64,000 bases of DNA from Arthrobacter sp. StoSoilB22 (GCF_019977315.1 NZ_AP024652.1:4340001-4404000), one strand, 5' to 3'. Numbered from the stretch's first letter, positions 35,374-44,639 are shown. Notes: generated from the letters alone by a model not told the origin. Program-made: numbers and translations.

Positions 35374-36594
35374 CTAGACTCCTTCTGAAACTCCGGCAGA
35401 AACGTTTTCCAGCACCACGGCCAGGCCCTGGCCCACGCCGATGCAGATCGCCGCAACTCCCCAGCGCTGCCCGGAAGCCTGCAAAGAGCGGGCGAGCGTA
35501 CCCAGGATGCGGGTACCGGAGGCACCGAGTGGGTGGCCCATCGCGATGGCGCCACCGTGCTGGTTCACGATTGAGGGGTCGATCCCCCATGCATCAACGC
35601 ACGCCAGCGATTGCGCGGCGAACGCTTCGTTAAGTTCGACGGCGCCCACCTGGTCCCAGCCGATGCCCGCCTTCGCGAGGGCCTTGTTCGCGGCTTCCAC
35701 CGGGGCGAAACCGAAGAACTGGGGATCGTTGCCGTGGGCACCACGCCCGGCGATGCGCGCCAACGGGTCCAAGCCAAGAATGGAAGACGCAGCTTCGGAT
35801 CCGATCCACGCCGCCGAAGCACCATCAGACAAAGGCGAGGCATTCCCGGCGGTGACCGTGCCGCCGTCGGGCCCGTCAGACTCAGCCCGGAACACCGTCT
35901 TCAACCCGGCAAGCTTCTCCGCCGAAGAACCGGCACGGATGCCTTCGTCCCGCACAAGATCAGTGCCCGGAACCTGCGACACCAAAGAATCGTAGAAGCC
36001 TTCGTTCCACGCGGCGTCGGCCAGGTTGTGCGAATCAGCCGCAAAAGCATCCTGCCGCTCCCGGGTGATTCCGTACTTTTCACGGAGTCGCTCGGTGGCT
36101 TCGCCCAGGGAGATGGTCCAGTCCTTGCTCATGGCCGGGTTCACCAGGCGCCAACCGAGCGTGGTTGAAGCGAGCGTCATGTCGCCGGCCGGGTAGGGCT
36201 TGGAGGTCTTCGGCAGCACCCACGGCGCACGGCTCATGGATTCCGCGCCGCCCACCAGCATGAGTTCGGCGTCGCCCGCGTTGATCTGGCGCGAGGCGAT
36301 GATCGCCGCGTCCAACGAGGATCCACACAGCCGGTTCACGCTGGTGCCCGGAATGGAGACCGGCAGGCCAGCCAACAGGGTGGCCATGCGGGCCACGTTG
36401 CGGTTTTCCTCGCCGGCACCGTTGGCGTTGCCGAACACCACTTCGTCGATTCGCTCAACATCAAGCCCCGGGGCACGCTTAACGGACTCGCGGACCACAT
36501 GGGCGGCAAGGTCGTCGGGACGGACAGCGGCAAGACCGGAGCCGAACTTGCCGAAGGGCGTGCGCACGGCGTCGTACACGAAAGCCTGGTTCAT
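35374..36594 (-). CDS. pcaF: Beta-ketoadipyl-CoA thiolase
   Basis: 406 aa from the ATG at 36594 (AAGGA upstream). The thiolase active-site cysteine is in NRLCGSSLDAAII, the His in NQHGGAIAMGHPLGASG, and the second Cys in CIGVGQG. It cleaves 3-oxoadipyl-CoA into acetyl-CoA and succinyl-CoA. Context makes PcaF much more likely than a general acetyl-CoA acetyltransferase. The N-terminal MNQAFVYDAVRTPFGKFG fits the family. Confidence 0.94.
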   Translation of the reverse strand: MNQAFVYDAVRTPFGKFGSGLAAVRPDDLAAHVVRESVKRAPGLDVERIDEVVFGNANGAGEENRNVARMATLLAGLPVSIPGTSVNRLCGSSLDAAIIASRQINAGDAELMLVGGAESMSRAPWVLPKTSKPYPAGDMTLASTTLGWRLVNPAMSKDWTISLGEATERLREKYGITRERQDAFAADSHNLADAAWNEGFYDSLVSQVPGTDLVRDEGIRAGSSAEKLAGLKTVFRAESDGPDGGTVTAGNASPLSDGASAAWIGSEAASSILGLDPLARIAGRGAHGNDPQFFGFAPVEAANKALAKAGIGWDQVGAVELNEAFAAQSLACVDAWGIDPSIVNQHGGAIAMGHPLGASGTRILGTLARSLQASGQRWGVAAICIGVGQGLAVVLENVSAGVSEGV

Positions 36595-36616
36595 GGGATT
36601 TCCTTCGGGGTGGGGA

Positions 36617-37063
36617 CTAGTTGGGGGTGGAGGCCGCGTCGATCTCGGCGAAGACCTTCTGGGCCGTCTTGAACGCGGAATTGGCCGACGGCACACTGCA
36701 ATAGATGGCGGTCTGCAGCAGGATTTCCTTGATTTCGTCCCTGCTCAGGCCGTTATTGAGGGCAGCCCGGACGTGCATGGCCAGCTCCTCCCAGTGACCG
36801 TGCGCCACCAGTGCCGTGAGGGTAACGGCGGATCGCATTTGCCGGCTCAAGCCGGGCCGCGTCCAGATGCCACCCCAGGCGATCCTGGTGATCATGTCCT
36901 GGTAGTCCTCGGTAAAGGAATCTTTGTTGGTGTTCGCCCGGTCCACGTGCGCGTCGCCGAGCACTTCGCGGCGAACCACCATGCCGGCGTCGTAAATGTC
37001 CTGTGCGGTGGCATCGGGCTGCACGGCGCCGTTGCGTTCAGCATCGCCGGAAACAGTACTCAT
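36617..37063 (-). CDS. pcaC: 4-carboxymuconolactone decarboxylase
   Basis: 148 aa, the single-domain length. Core motifs are YQDMITRIAWGGIWTRPGLSR and RSAVTLTALVAHGHWEELAMHVRAALNNGLSRDEIKEILLQ, with the family His in HVRAA. It converts 4-carboxymuconolactone to 3-oxoadipate enol-lactone. It overlaps pcaD by 4 bases. In some actinobacteria PcaC is fused to PcaD as PcaL; here they are separate proteins. Confidence 0.95.
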   Translation of the reverse strand: MSTVSGDAERNGAVQPDATAQDIYDAGMVVRREVLGDAHVDRANTNKDSFTEDYQDMITRIAWGGIWTRPGLSRQMRSAVTLTALVAHGHWEELAMHVRAALNNGLSRDEIKEILLQTAIYCSVPSANSAFKTAQKVFAEIDAASTPN

Positions 37064-37863
37064 CGTCCGTTCTCCTTCATGAAAGTGCGCATCAAGCCGG
37101 CCACAGCGGCCGGCGCTTCTGCGGGCGCCAGGTGAGCGACGCCGTCGAGCGTTTCCACCACTGCCGTTCCGCCGCCGGTCCGGATCCCGTCCGCAACAGA
37201 CTCGGCCATCGACGGCGGCGCCACGGAATCCTCGACGCCGGCAATCACCTGCGTGGGAACGGTGATGCTGCCCAGTTGCTCGCGGACATCGAATGCGGCG
37301 AGGGCTTCGCAGCAGAACGAGTAGCCAAAGCGATCGGCGTCGCGGAGGGCGTGCAGCAGGCGGCTGCTGATGTCCGGCTGGCGGTCCATGAAGCCCGGCC
37401 CGAACCAGCGTTCAGCGGAGCCTTGGATCATCACCGGGGTGCCCAGCCTGCGGACGGTTTCCGCACGCTCCAACCAGCCCTCGGGAGTGCCGAGCTTAGC
37501 GCCGCTGCACTGGACGGACAGGCTGCGGAGTCGGTTGCCGTGTTTGATGCCAAGCTGCAGGCCGGTGGCCCCGCCCAGCGAAACACCGGCGTAGTGGAAC
37601 CCCACGCCGGGGGCAACAGAGTCAACAAGATCGACGACGGCGTCAGCCAGTTCCGCAACATCGAAACCTTCCGTGGTGGTCGGCGAGATCCCGTGGCCCG
37701 GGAGGTCCCAACCGATGACGTCGTACTCGTCACCCAGGAGGGCAGCCGTTTCCGTCCAGAGAATGGTGGACGTGCCCAGTGACGGGCCCACTACCAAGAG
37801 CGGTTTGGATCCCAGTTCACGCTGCGGGGACAGCAGCACGGCCTTGATGGTTGGCTTAGCCAC
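37060..37863 (-). CDS. pcaD: 3-oxoadipate enol-lactonase
   Basis: 267 aa from the GTG at 37863 (AAAGGAG upstream). An alpha/beta hydrolase with GVSLGGATGLQLG (nucleophile elbow, Ser), SVQCSGAKLGTPEGW and a late His in GVAHLAP. It opens the enol-lactone to 3-oxoadipate. The start overlaps the pcaB stop by 8 bases, and its stop overlaps pcaC by 4, so the genes are tightly coupled. Confidence 0.94.
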   Translation of the reverse strand: MAKPTIKAVLLSPQRELGSKPLLVVGPSLGTSTILWTETAALLGDEYDVIGWDLPGHGISPTTTEGFDVAELADAVVDLVDSVAPGVGFHYAGVSLGGATGLQLGIKHGNRLRSLSVQCSGAKLGTPEGWLERAETVRRLGTPVMIQGSAERWFGPGFMDRQPDISSRLLHALRDADRFGYSFCCEALAAFDVREQLGSITVPTQVIAGVEDSVAPPSMAESVADGIRTGGGTAVVETLDGVAHLAPAEAPAAVAGLMRTFMKENGR

Positions 37864-39271
37864 GAGTGGCTCCTTTCGAGGTTCCTGCGTAATCCGGGTA
37901 GGCGGCAAGGACCCGGCGGCTGATCTCCGCTGCCTCGCCGAGGTAACTTGCGGGGTCCAGGAGAGCTTCGAGTTCGGCGTCCGAGAGCTTGTCCGCAGGC
38001 ACGGTTTCGCGCAGCAGCTTGGTGTACATCCGGGACTGCTCGGCGGCGGGCGCCTTCAGGGTCTCGTCGACGACGGCCTGCAGCTTCTGTTTTCCGTCCT
38101 CGCCCAGGAGAGGCGCCACGGCGGCCGACACACCTTCGCTGAGCAGCAGTGGTCCCGAGAGCTCGAGGTTCCGGCGCATGGCGTCCGGGAAGACCCGGAG
38201 GCCTTCGGTGAGTTCGCGAAGGTGTCCGGCTGCGCCCAAGGCCAACGCGAGCAGCTGGCGCAGAGCCGGCCATTCACTGTGCCAGGCGCCATCGGGCCGC
38301 TCGTCGTTGAAGGTAGCCGCCGCGAGGTGCAGTTGCGCGGCAAGACCAGGAGCCTGCAACGCTGCGCTGCGGATCAGGACTGACAGCACGGGGTTCTGCT
38401 TCTGCGGCATGGCCGAGGAAACACCCCGCCCGGCAGCCAGGGGTTCGCCAAGTTCGGCGACTTCCGGCCGGCTCAGGAAGAGCAGGTCGGCAGCGATCTT
38501 GCCGAAGGAATCGATGACGGCAGCGAGGCCGTCGCCCAGGGCTGTGATGGCCAGCCGGTTGGTGTGCCAAGGGGCCGGGACTGCGGCCAGCCCAAGGCGT
38601 GCAGCCAACCCATCCGCGAGCGTAAATGGTGTGGAGGAAGTACCCGTAGTCAGCTTGGTCCCGGAGGCCAACGTCCCGCCGGCCCCGCCGAACTGAACCG
38701 GAAATTCCAGGGATTCAAAGCGGGCAGCGGCAGCGGCCACGCCCTGGAACCACTGCGCAGCCTTGAGCCCGAACGTATACGGAAGCGCGTGTTGCGTCAG
38801 GCTCCTGCCCACGCACAGCGTGTCCGCATGCTGCTCCGCCAAGGTGGCGAGCGCCGTCGTCGTGCCCTTGACGTCAGCCAGCAACGCTGAAATGGTGCGG
38901 CTGGCCAGCAGCATGAGAGCGGAGTCGAGAACGTCCTGGCTGGTCAGGGAGGTGTGGACGGCCTTGCCGGCACCGATTCCGGAGTCCAATTCCCGGACGC
39001 GGGCGCGCAAGTCTCCTAGCAAGGGAATGACCGGGTTGCCGCCACCCTGGGCGCGTTCGGCAATTGAGGCAGCGTCGTAATGCTCGATCGAGGCGGCTTC
39101 GGCCACCACAGCGGCGGATCCGCCGGGGACCAGCCCCGCCTCCTCGAGGACGGAAGCCCAAGAGGCTTCGACGTCGAGGATTGCCGCCATCACGGCACGG
39201 TCGCCCGTCAGCGCCGCCACAGCGGGCGACGCCGAAACGGGGCTCAGGAGGCCGAAGTCGCCGTCGGTCAT
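37856..39271 (-). CDS. pcaB: 3-carboxy-cis,cis-muconate cycloisomerase
   Basis: 471 aa, fumarase/aspartase superfamily. The signature SSAMPQKQNPVLS (GSSxMPxKxNP) is clear, and TSLTSQDVLDSALML is the substrate-binding segment. It lactonises 3-carboxymuconate to 4-carboxymuconolactone. It overlaps pcaG by 4 bases and pcaD by 8. PcaB is normally 350-450 aa; the C-terminal part from about residue 360 is present and well formed. Confidence 0.95.
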   Translation of the reverse strand: MTDGDFGLLSPVSASPAVAALTGDRAVMAAILDVEASWASVLEEAGLVPGGSAAVVAEAASIEHYDAASIAERAQGGGNPVIPLLGDLRARVRELDSGIGAGKAVHTSLTSQDVLDSALMLLASRTISALLADVKGTTTALATLAEQHADTLCVGRSLTQHALPYTFGLKAAQWFQGVAAAAARFESLEFPVQFGGAGGTLASGTKLTTGTSSTPFTLADGLAARLGLAAVPAPWHTNRLAITALGDGLAAVIDSFGKIAADLLFLSRPEVAELGEPLAAGRGVSSAMPQKQNPVLSVLIRSAALQAPGLAAQLHLAAATFNDERPDGAWHSEWPALRQLLALALGAAGHLRELTEGLRVFPDAMRRNLELSGPLLLSEGVSAAVAPLLGEDGKQKLQAVVDETLKAPAAEQSRMYTKLLRETVPADKLSDAELEALLDPASYLGEAAEISRRVLAAYPDYAGTSKGATRG

Positions 39272-39867
39272 CGGGTTGCCTGATCCTCGGAAGCCAGATC
39301 CAGCGATCCGTCCTGCTGGAAATCCAGGAACACGGTCTCGTCGCCGCCCTGCAGGCGGATGTCCCAGGTGAGGCCACCGTCGGGATCGCGGCGTGCGATC
39401 AGGGTCTTGCGGCGTTCGGGATCCAGGGAGCTCAGCAGGGGATCGTTGGCCAGTGCTTCCTCGTTTTCCGGCAGGTACACGCGGGTGAAGAGGCGGTTCA
39501 TGAGGCCGCGGGCAAACACAGCCACGGAGATGAACGCAGCAGCACCCGGTGCCGTGGGACCGGGGTTGACTGTGGTGAACGTGTACACGCCTGAGTTGCC
39601 CACAGAGCCGCGGCCCCAGCCGGTGAAGGTGTAGCCGTCGCGGACCAGGGAGCCGGTGCGCTGGACGATCTTGCCCTCGGAGTCCGGCTGCCAGATTTCC
39701 AGGATGGCGTCCGGAATGGCATTGCCCGCGCCGTCGTAGACCGTGCCTTGGAGGCGGATGCTGCCGGGGCTGCCCGGCGCCAGGAGTTCGTTGTCCTTAT
39801 TGAAGGGGAGGGCGTAGCCGTAGAAAGGGCCAACGGTCTGACCCGGTGTGGGTGCCAGCTTGCTCAT
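39268..39867 (-). CDS. pcaG: Protocatechuate 3,4-dioxygenase alpha subunit
   Basis: 199 aa from the ATG at 39867 (GAGGAG upstream). Intradiol dioxygenase alpha-chain features are PTPGQTVGPFYGYALPF and LQGTVYDGAGNAIPDAILEIWQ, with no iron ligands (as expected for alpha). It pairs with PcaH to make the (alpha-beta) Fe(III) enzyme that cleaves protocatechuate. The stop overlaps pcaB by 4 bases, and the start follows pcaH by 5 bases. Confidence 0.95.
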   Translation of the reverse strand: MSKLAPTPGQTVGPFYGYALPFNKDNELLAPGSPGSIRLQGTVYDGAGNAIPDAILEIWQPDSEGKIVQRTGSLVRDGYTFTGWGRGSVGNSGVYTFTTVNPGPTAPGAAAFISVAVFARGLMNRLFTRVYLPENEEALANDPLLSSLDPERRKTLIARRDPDGGLTWDIRLQGGDETVFLDFQQDGSLDLASEDQATR

Positions 39868-39872
39868 GCGCT

Positions 39873-40742
39873 TTACTCCTCGTCCCCGGCGTCGCCGTAT
39901 GCTTCGTTTTCGGTCCAGGTCCGCTTGGAACCGGTCAGGATGATGTCCCATTTGTAGCCGAGGGCCCATTCCGGACTGGTCAGCTCGTGGTCGTACTGTG
40001 CCACCAGGCGGTCGCGGGCATCCTGGTCCACGATCGACTGGTAGATGGGGTCCAGCGGGAAGAGCTGGTCGCCCGGGAAGTACATCTGGGTGACGATCCG
40101 CTGGGTGAACTCCGAGCCGAACATGGAGAAGTGGATGTGGGCCGGACGCCAGGCGTTCAGGTGGTTCTTCCACGGGTACGCGCCGGGCTTGATGGTGGTG
40201 AAGCTGTACGAGCCGTCGTCGCCGGTGATGCAACGCCCGACGCCGGTGAAGTTCGGGTCCAGCGGTGCGGGGTGCTGGTCGCGCTTGTGGATGTAGCGGC
40301 CGGAGGCATTGGCCTGCCAGATCTCCACGAGCTGTCCCGCTACAGGACGCCCATCGCCATCAAGGACGCGGCCAGCGACGATGATGCGCTCACCCTGCGG
40401 TTCGCCGTTGTGCTGGATGGTCAGGTCCGATTCCAGCGCGTGCACATCCTGGTGACCGAAGGCGGGCGAGTAGAGCTCGATTGTCTCCGGGTCCGCGTGG
40501 TGCAGGCTCTTGGTGGGGTGGCGGAGGATACTGCTGCGGTAAGGGGCGTAGTCCAGGCGCGGCATGGTTTCCGGGCCTTTGCCATTCTTCAGGGCCTCGG
40601 CGTAGCGGTCCCCGATGCCCTTGATCTCAGCACTGAGATCGGCCTGGGTTTCCACTTTCTTGGAATCGTGCGCAGCGTGTGGCTCAGCGGCGGGCACGAG
40701 CTCCTCGGATTCGAGCGCTGGTGCTGTCTGTTCTTGCAGCAC
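39873..40742 (-). CDS. pcaH: Protocatechuate 3,4-dioxygenase beta subunit
   Basis: 289 aa with the Fe(III)-ligand motifs: Tyr in GRYIHKRDQHPAP, Tyr in PGAYPWKNHLNAWRPAHIHFS, and the HIH pair in the latter. The family motif GQLVEIWQANASGRY is intact. It carries a hydrophilic N-terminus of about 40 residues longer than average. First pca gene of the run, 42 bases after the dehydratase gene. Confidence 0.96.
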   Translation of the reverse strand: MLQEQTAPALESEELVPAAEPHAAHDSKKVETQADLSAEIKGIGDRYAEALKNGKGPETMPRLDYAPYRSSILRHPTKSLHHADPETIELYSPAFGHQDVHALESDLTIQHNGEPQGERIIVAGRVLDGDGRPVAGQLVEIWQANASGRYIHKRDQHPAPLDPNFTGVGRCITGDDGSYSFTTIKPGAYPWKNHLNAWRPAHIHFSMFGSEFTQRIVTQMYFPGDQLFPLDPIYQSIVDQDARDRLVAQYDHELTSPEWALGYKWDIILTGSKRTWTENEAYGDAGDEE

Positions 40743-40784
40743 GGCCGGCTCCTTTCGGTTGATGGATTCTCTTTGGTTTCGGGT

Positions 40785-42659
40785 CTAAGCCCGGTGGAGC
40801 GAGTCGTATTGGACGGCGTGGCGCACCGGGGCGTTGGGCGCCCCGTAGCCGTCGTAGTTGCCGCGGCGCTCCACCATTTCGAAGAACACACTGCCCACGG
40901 TGGCCGTGTAGAAGTGGAGGAACTCGCCGTTGGCGTCCCGGTCATAGAGGAGGTTGAGCTCCTTGAGGGTGGCCAGGAATCCGGGTTCAAGATCGAACCG
41001 GGCGTCCAGGTCCTCGTAATAGTTGGCCGGAATCTGGAGGAACTCGAGGCCACGATCGCGGGCGGACCGGGCCGTAGCCACGAGGTCTTCCACGGCGAAC
41101 GCGATGTGTTCCTGGTACGTTTTGCGGGCTTTTTCTTGTGCCTGCTGGGCCGGAGCCAGGTTGAGCACCAGCCTGACGGCGCCGTTGCTGGTCTGCATCA
41201 CCTGCGAGCGCACCAGTCCGCTGGGGCTGGGGACCTCCGCGAAGGGTTGCGGTTCCAAGGCGAGGGCGCTGGTGTAGAAGAGGACGGCTTCGTCGAAGTG
41301 CTGCCACGGCTGGGCGAGGTTGACGTGGTCAATGACGGCGTTCTGTGCGCTGGAGGCGTGTTCCAGACCCTCGCCGAACTCGTGCGTCCACGCCGCCGTC
41401 CCGTCCGGGCTGCCCTGGCACAGGAAGATCTCGGTGGAGTCAGGGGCAGAAATGCCTTGGAAGACTTCCTCGTCGGCCTGGACCTTGCGGGCCACCACGG
41501 GCGCCTTGAGCTGCTGGGCGCGAGCGGAGGCAATCACTGGAGAGTCGACGTCGAACCCCAACGCGGCGATAGCCGGTTCGGTGTGCGAGGCCGCTTGCTC
41601 GTTGATGATGACGCGCGCCTGGCCCATGGTCCAGAGCTGGACATCCTTGGTGCGGTGGCGGCCTTCGAACCCGAAGCCGAGCTGGCCCAGGAGCTTCTCA
41701 AGCTGAGCGGTGTCGTCAGCCTTGACCTCGGCAAAGTTGAAGCCGGCGGGTTCGCTCACCTTGGGCAGCGTGGCCAGTTCCATGGGATAACGACGGCGGG
41801 ACGCGGCTTTGTCTTCCGGTGCATCTGCCACGGAGGTGCTTGCGAGCCACTTGGCGCTCTGTTCCTCCAGCCAGATGAGGGAGCGCATGGCATCCACGGC
41901 GGTGCGCTCGGTGTCCGACTGGCGGAAGACATCATTGAAGACCTCGAGGGAGACCGGGCCCGTGTATCCGGCACGGACAACGTGGCCCATGAACTTGGCA
42001 AGCTCGAACTGGCCCTCACCCGGGAAAACCCGGTAATGGCGGCTCCAGGACAGCACGTCCATGGAGAGCTTGGGGGCGTCGGCAACCTGAACGAAGAAGA
42101 TTTTCTCCGCGTTGATCTGCTCGATCGGCGCGGTGTCCCAGTCACGGGAAAGAATGTGGAAGGAGTCAAGGCAGGTGCCGAGGTTGGGGTGGTCCACCAT
42201 CTCAACCAGGCGGTAGGCGTGCTCGTAGTCGTTGACGTATTTGCCCCACGCCAGGGCTTCGTAGGCAACCTTGACGCCGTGCGCCCCGGCCAACTCTGCC
42301 AATTCCGCGAGCTGCTCGGCTCTGAGATCGTCGTCGTCAATGGTTGCCGTGGCCACGTTGGAGCAGACCAGGATGGTGTCCATGCCCAAACGTGACATGA
42401 GCTTGAACTTGGCCTCGGCCCGCTTGAGGTTGGCCTTCAGCAGGTCCGGAGTGACGCCGTCGAAATCCCGGAACGGCTGGTAGAGATCCAGGCCCAAGCC
42501 GAGGTCGGCGGCCATTGTCCGGACCTCTTCCGGGCTGTGGGGGGACGTGACGAGGTCCTGTTCGAAGATCTCGATGCCATCGAAGCCCGCAATCGCGCAG
42601 GCCTGCATCTTCTCCTTCAGCGTGCCGGACAGGCAAACCGTGGCGATTCCGGTGCGCAT
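40785..42659 (-). CDS. qsuB: 3-dehydroshikimate dehydratase fused to HPPD-like domain
   Basis: 624 aa from the ATG at 42659, whose A is the last base of the upstream TGA. Domain 1 (about 1-275) is a sugar-phosphate-isomerase/xylose-isomerase-type TIM barrel with FDGIEIFEQDL, KVAYEALAWGKYVNDYEHA, GTCLDSFHIL and EGQFELAKFM. Domain 2 (about 290-624) is VOC/HPPD-like, ending HFYTATVGSVFFEMVERRGNYDGYGAPNAPVR. QsuB and QuiC1 have this architecture and turn 3-dehydroshikimate into protocatechuate. The context of shikimate dehydrogenase and pcaHG supports it. Confidence 0.92.
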   Translation of the reverse strand: MRTGIATVCLSGTLKEKMQACAIAGFDGIEIFEQDLVTSPHSPEEVRTMAADLGLGLDLYQPFRDFDGVTPDLLKANLKRAEAKFKLMSRLGMDTILVCSNVATATIDDDDLRAEQLAELAELAGAHGVKVAYEALAWGKYVNDYEHAYRLVEMVDHPNLGTCLDSFHILSRDWDTAPIEQINAEKIFFVQVADAPKLSMDVLSWSRHYRVFPGEGQFELAKFMGHVVRAGYTGPVSLEVFNDVFRQSDTERTAVDAMRSLIWLEEQSAKWLASTSVADAPEDKAASRRRYPMELATLPKVSEPAGFNFAEVKADDTAQLEKLLGQLGFGFEGRHRTKDVQLWTMGQARVIINEQAASHTEPAIAALGFDVDSPVIASARAQQLKAPVVARKVQADEEVFQGISAPDSTEIFLCQGSPDGTAAWTHEFGEGLEHASSAQNAVIDHVNLAQPWQHFDEAVLFYTSALALEPQPFAEVPSPSGLVRSQVMQTSNGAVRLVLNLAPAQQAQEKARKTYQEHIAFAVEDLVATARSARDRGLEFLQIPANYYEDLDARFDLEPGFLATLKELNLLYDRDANGEFLHFYTATVGSVFFEMVERRGNYDGYGAPNAPVRHAVQYDSLHRA

Positions 42660-43558
42660 CAGTTGGCCGCCTTTGCCAAGAGTGCCTCTTCTTCGGCGGC
42701 GATCAGCTCCAGGAAGTGCGCCCGCATGCGATCGCGGTCCGCCTCGCGTCCAGTGATGAGCTGGAAGGCGTCGGCTGCCTGACCGACTGCCATGCGACCG
42801 CCGTCGAGGACGTCGCATCCCTTGGCCCGCGCCTCGCGGACCAGTTGCGTTTCGATGGGGCGGTAGACGATGTCCGCCACCCAATGCCGCGGCTCCACCA
42901 GGCCCATGTCCAAGGGGAGCCCGGGGTGGGCCGCCATGCCGATGGGAGTGCAGTGCACCAAGCCGTCAGCGAGGGGCATGATCTCGGGCAGCTCGTTGAT
43001 GCTCCGCGGCGTAACGGTGGCTTCAGGGAAAAGCCCCCCGAGCTCGGCGGCACGTTCCGCGGCGCGGGCGGGATCCATGTCCACCAGGTCCAGGGTGCCG
43101 ACGCCGGCTTTGAGGAGTGCGTAGGCGACGGCGGAACCGGCACCGCCTGCACCTAACTGAACTACGCGGTCTAGTCGCGCCTCGGGGAGGCCGTCCGCGA
43201 GCGCCGAGCCGAAGCCGGAGAAGTCAGTGTTGTGGCCAATCAGCCGGCCGTCCTGAATCAGGACGGTATTGACGGCACCCAGGCGCGCGGCGTCGTCGGA
43301 AATTTCATCAAGGTGCCCCAGCACCAACTGCTTGCACGGGTGCGTGATGTTCAGTCCGTTGAAGCCCATGCGCTGCGCCGCCGTCAGGAGATCCCCGACG
43401 GCGGTGGCCGGCAACTGCAGTTCCAGCAAGTCGATGGGGCGGTACAGCAAGCGAAGGCCCTGCACATCGGCTTCGCGTTCGTGCATGGGCGGCGTGAGTG
43501 AGGGCATGACGCCTTCGCCTACGAGGCCCACCAGAACGGACTCGGCTCGGTTGCTCAT
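42659..43558 (-). CDS. qsuD: Shikimate/quinate dehydrogenase (catabolic AroE-like)
   Basis: 299 aa. The substrate motif SLTPPMHEREAD has Thr where biosynthetic AroE has Ser, typical of quinate/shikimate dehydrogenases. GFNGLNITHPCKQ holds the catalytic Lys/Asp region, and VQLGAGGAGSAVAYAL is the NAD-binding loop. NTDFSGF and QLITGREAD are also present. It oxidises shikimate (or quinate) to the 3-dehydro form. It is the first gene of the operon. Dehydroquinate dehydratase, needed for quinate, is not in this window. Confidence 0.9.
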   Translation of the reverse strand: MSNRAESVLVGLVGEGVMPSLTPPMHEREADVQGLRLLYRPIDLLELQLPATAVGDLLTAAQRMGFNGLNITHPCKQLVLGHLDEISDDAARLGAVNTVLIQDGRLIGHNTDFSGFGSALADGLPEARLDRVVQLGAGGAGSAVAYALLKAGVGTLDLVDMDPARAAERAAELGGLFPEATVTPRSINELPEIMPLADGLVHCTPIGMAAHPGLPLDMGLVEPRHWVADIVYRPIETQLVREARAKGCDVLDGGRMAVGQAADAFQLITGREADRDRMRAHFLELIAAEEEALLAKAAN

Positions 43559-43694
43559 CCTAAAGCTCCTTTGACTTCAGCACCGCCGAGCTTTTGGCGC
43601 TTTCTGGGGCGCTTCCAGCCGGGGTGTTATTTAGATTACTACAAGTGTTCATATTCCGCACGCTTGTTCTTATCGCGAACATTTCCACAGTGCG

Positions 43695-43764
43695 CACCCA
43701 ACCAAGTAGCAGTTAAGCGCGCTTAGAGCCGTCTAAACGCGCACTATTGCGACCTGGTTGGGTG
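43695..43764. repeat. 70-bp imperfect palindrome between qsuD and iclR
   Basis: Two 33-base arms (43695-43727 and 43732-43764) match at 26 of 33 positions around a 4-base GCCG loop. The outer CACCCAACCA is perfect and the inner GCGCG-TTAGA nearly so. It ends 5 bases before the iclR stop codon region and may be a terminator for that gene or a dispersed element. Confidence 0.7.
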
Positions 43765-43768
43765 AGGG

Positions 43769-44539
43769 TCACCGCTGGGGCAGGCGGGCCGCGAGTTCAG
43801 CCGCGGCCTCCTGCAGGGTAGGGACGTGGGCAATCAATTCCTCCATGCTCATGCGGAACACCGGGACGGCCGTGGCGAGGGAGGCGAACGCATGGCCCTG
43901 TGAGTTGAGAACCGGAACAGCGACGGCGCGCATGCCAATCTCGTTTTCTTCATCCATCACCGCGTAACCCTGGCGTCGCACCTGCTCGATCTCCTCGCGG
44001 AACTTGTCGCGGTCGGTAATGGTGTGCTCGGTGAGCGGATCCAGGGGGAGCTCCTCCAGCAGCCTCTTCCGCTCGATCTCATCCTCAAACGCCACGATCG
44101 CCTTACCCACGGAGGTAGTGTGCAAGGCGCCCAGGTGACCGGGGTCGCTGGTGACCCGAAAGGTCTTGGGTCCGTCCACCTTGTTTACAGTGAGGTGATG
44201 ATTGCCGTCGCGCACGGACAAGATGGTGGCCTCATGCGTAATTTCAGTGACACGCTGAAGGACGGGCAGCGCCGTTGCCGCGAAGCCGTGGTGATTGGAA
44301 ACGCGCTGGCCGAGCTGGAAGACGCGTAGTCCCAAGTGGTACCGACGCCCATCGGGCTCGTAGTCAACAAATCCATCGCGGGTCAGTGAACCCAGCAGTC
44401 TGTACGTGGTGCTGAACGGGAGATTCGCACTCCTTGCCAGATCCGCCGCACTCGCCCCGCGCGGTTCATTTCCCAATAGAACCAACAGGCTCAAGGCCTT
44501 GCCGACCATGTCGGTCTTTGTGTCCTCTTTCACACTCAT
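43769..44539 (-). CDS. IclR-family regulator of the shikimate/protocatechuate locus
   Basis: 256 aa. The winged helix (about 10-75) has GNEPRGASAADLARSANLPFSTTYRLLGSLTRDG. The ligand domain spans about 85-250 with TTSVGKAIVAFE and the typical VPVLNSQGHAFASLATAVPV. It is divergent from the MHS transporter and adjacent to the qsuD operon. A perfect GCTCTCAC-ATA-GTGAGAGC palindrome lies 9 bases from its start, which suggests autoregulation and control of the transporter. Confidence 0.9.
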   Translation of the reverse strand: MSVKEDTKTDMVGKALSLLVLLGNEPRGASAADLARSANLPFSTTYRLLGSLTRDGFVDYEPDGRRYHLGLRVFQLGQRVSNHHGFAATALPVLQRVTEITHEATILSVRDGNHHLTVNKVDGPKTFRVTSDPGHLGALHTTSVGKAIVAFEDEIERKRLLEELPLDPLTEHTITDRDKFREEIEQVRRQGYAVMDEENEIGMRAVAVPVLNSQGHAFASLATAVPVFRMSMEELIAHVPTLQEAAAELAARLPQR

Positions 44540-44547
44540 GTTTTGAT

Positions 44548-44566
44548 GCTCTCACATAGTGAGAGC
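44548..44566. promoter_or_regulatory. Perfect palindromic operator before the IclR gene
   Basis: GCTCTCAC-ATA-GTGAGAGC is a perfect 8-3-8 palindrome 9 bases from the IclR start. IclR proteins often bind such sites. Confidence 0.65.
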
Positions 44567-44639
44567 TATTTCTAGATGGTGGTGACATCTCTTGACAAGT
44601 GACCCCACTCACAGCCACTATTGCTGTATTGCACAAGTA

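Noticed and set aside
39846..42395. 849-codon plus-strand frame across pcaH and qsuB
   Set aside because: Antisense to two recognised genes, no motif of its own, starts inside pcaG.
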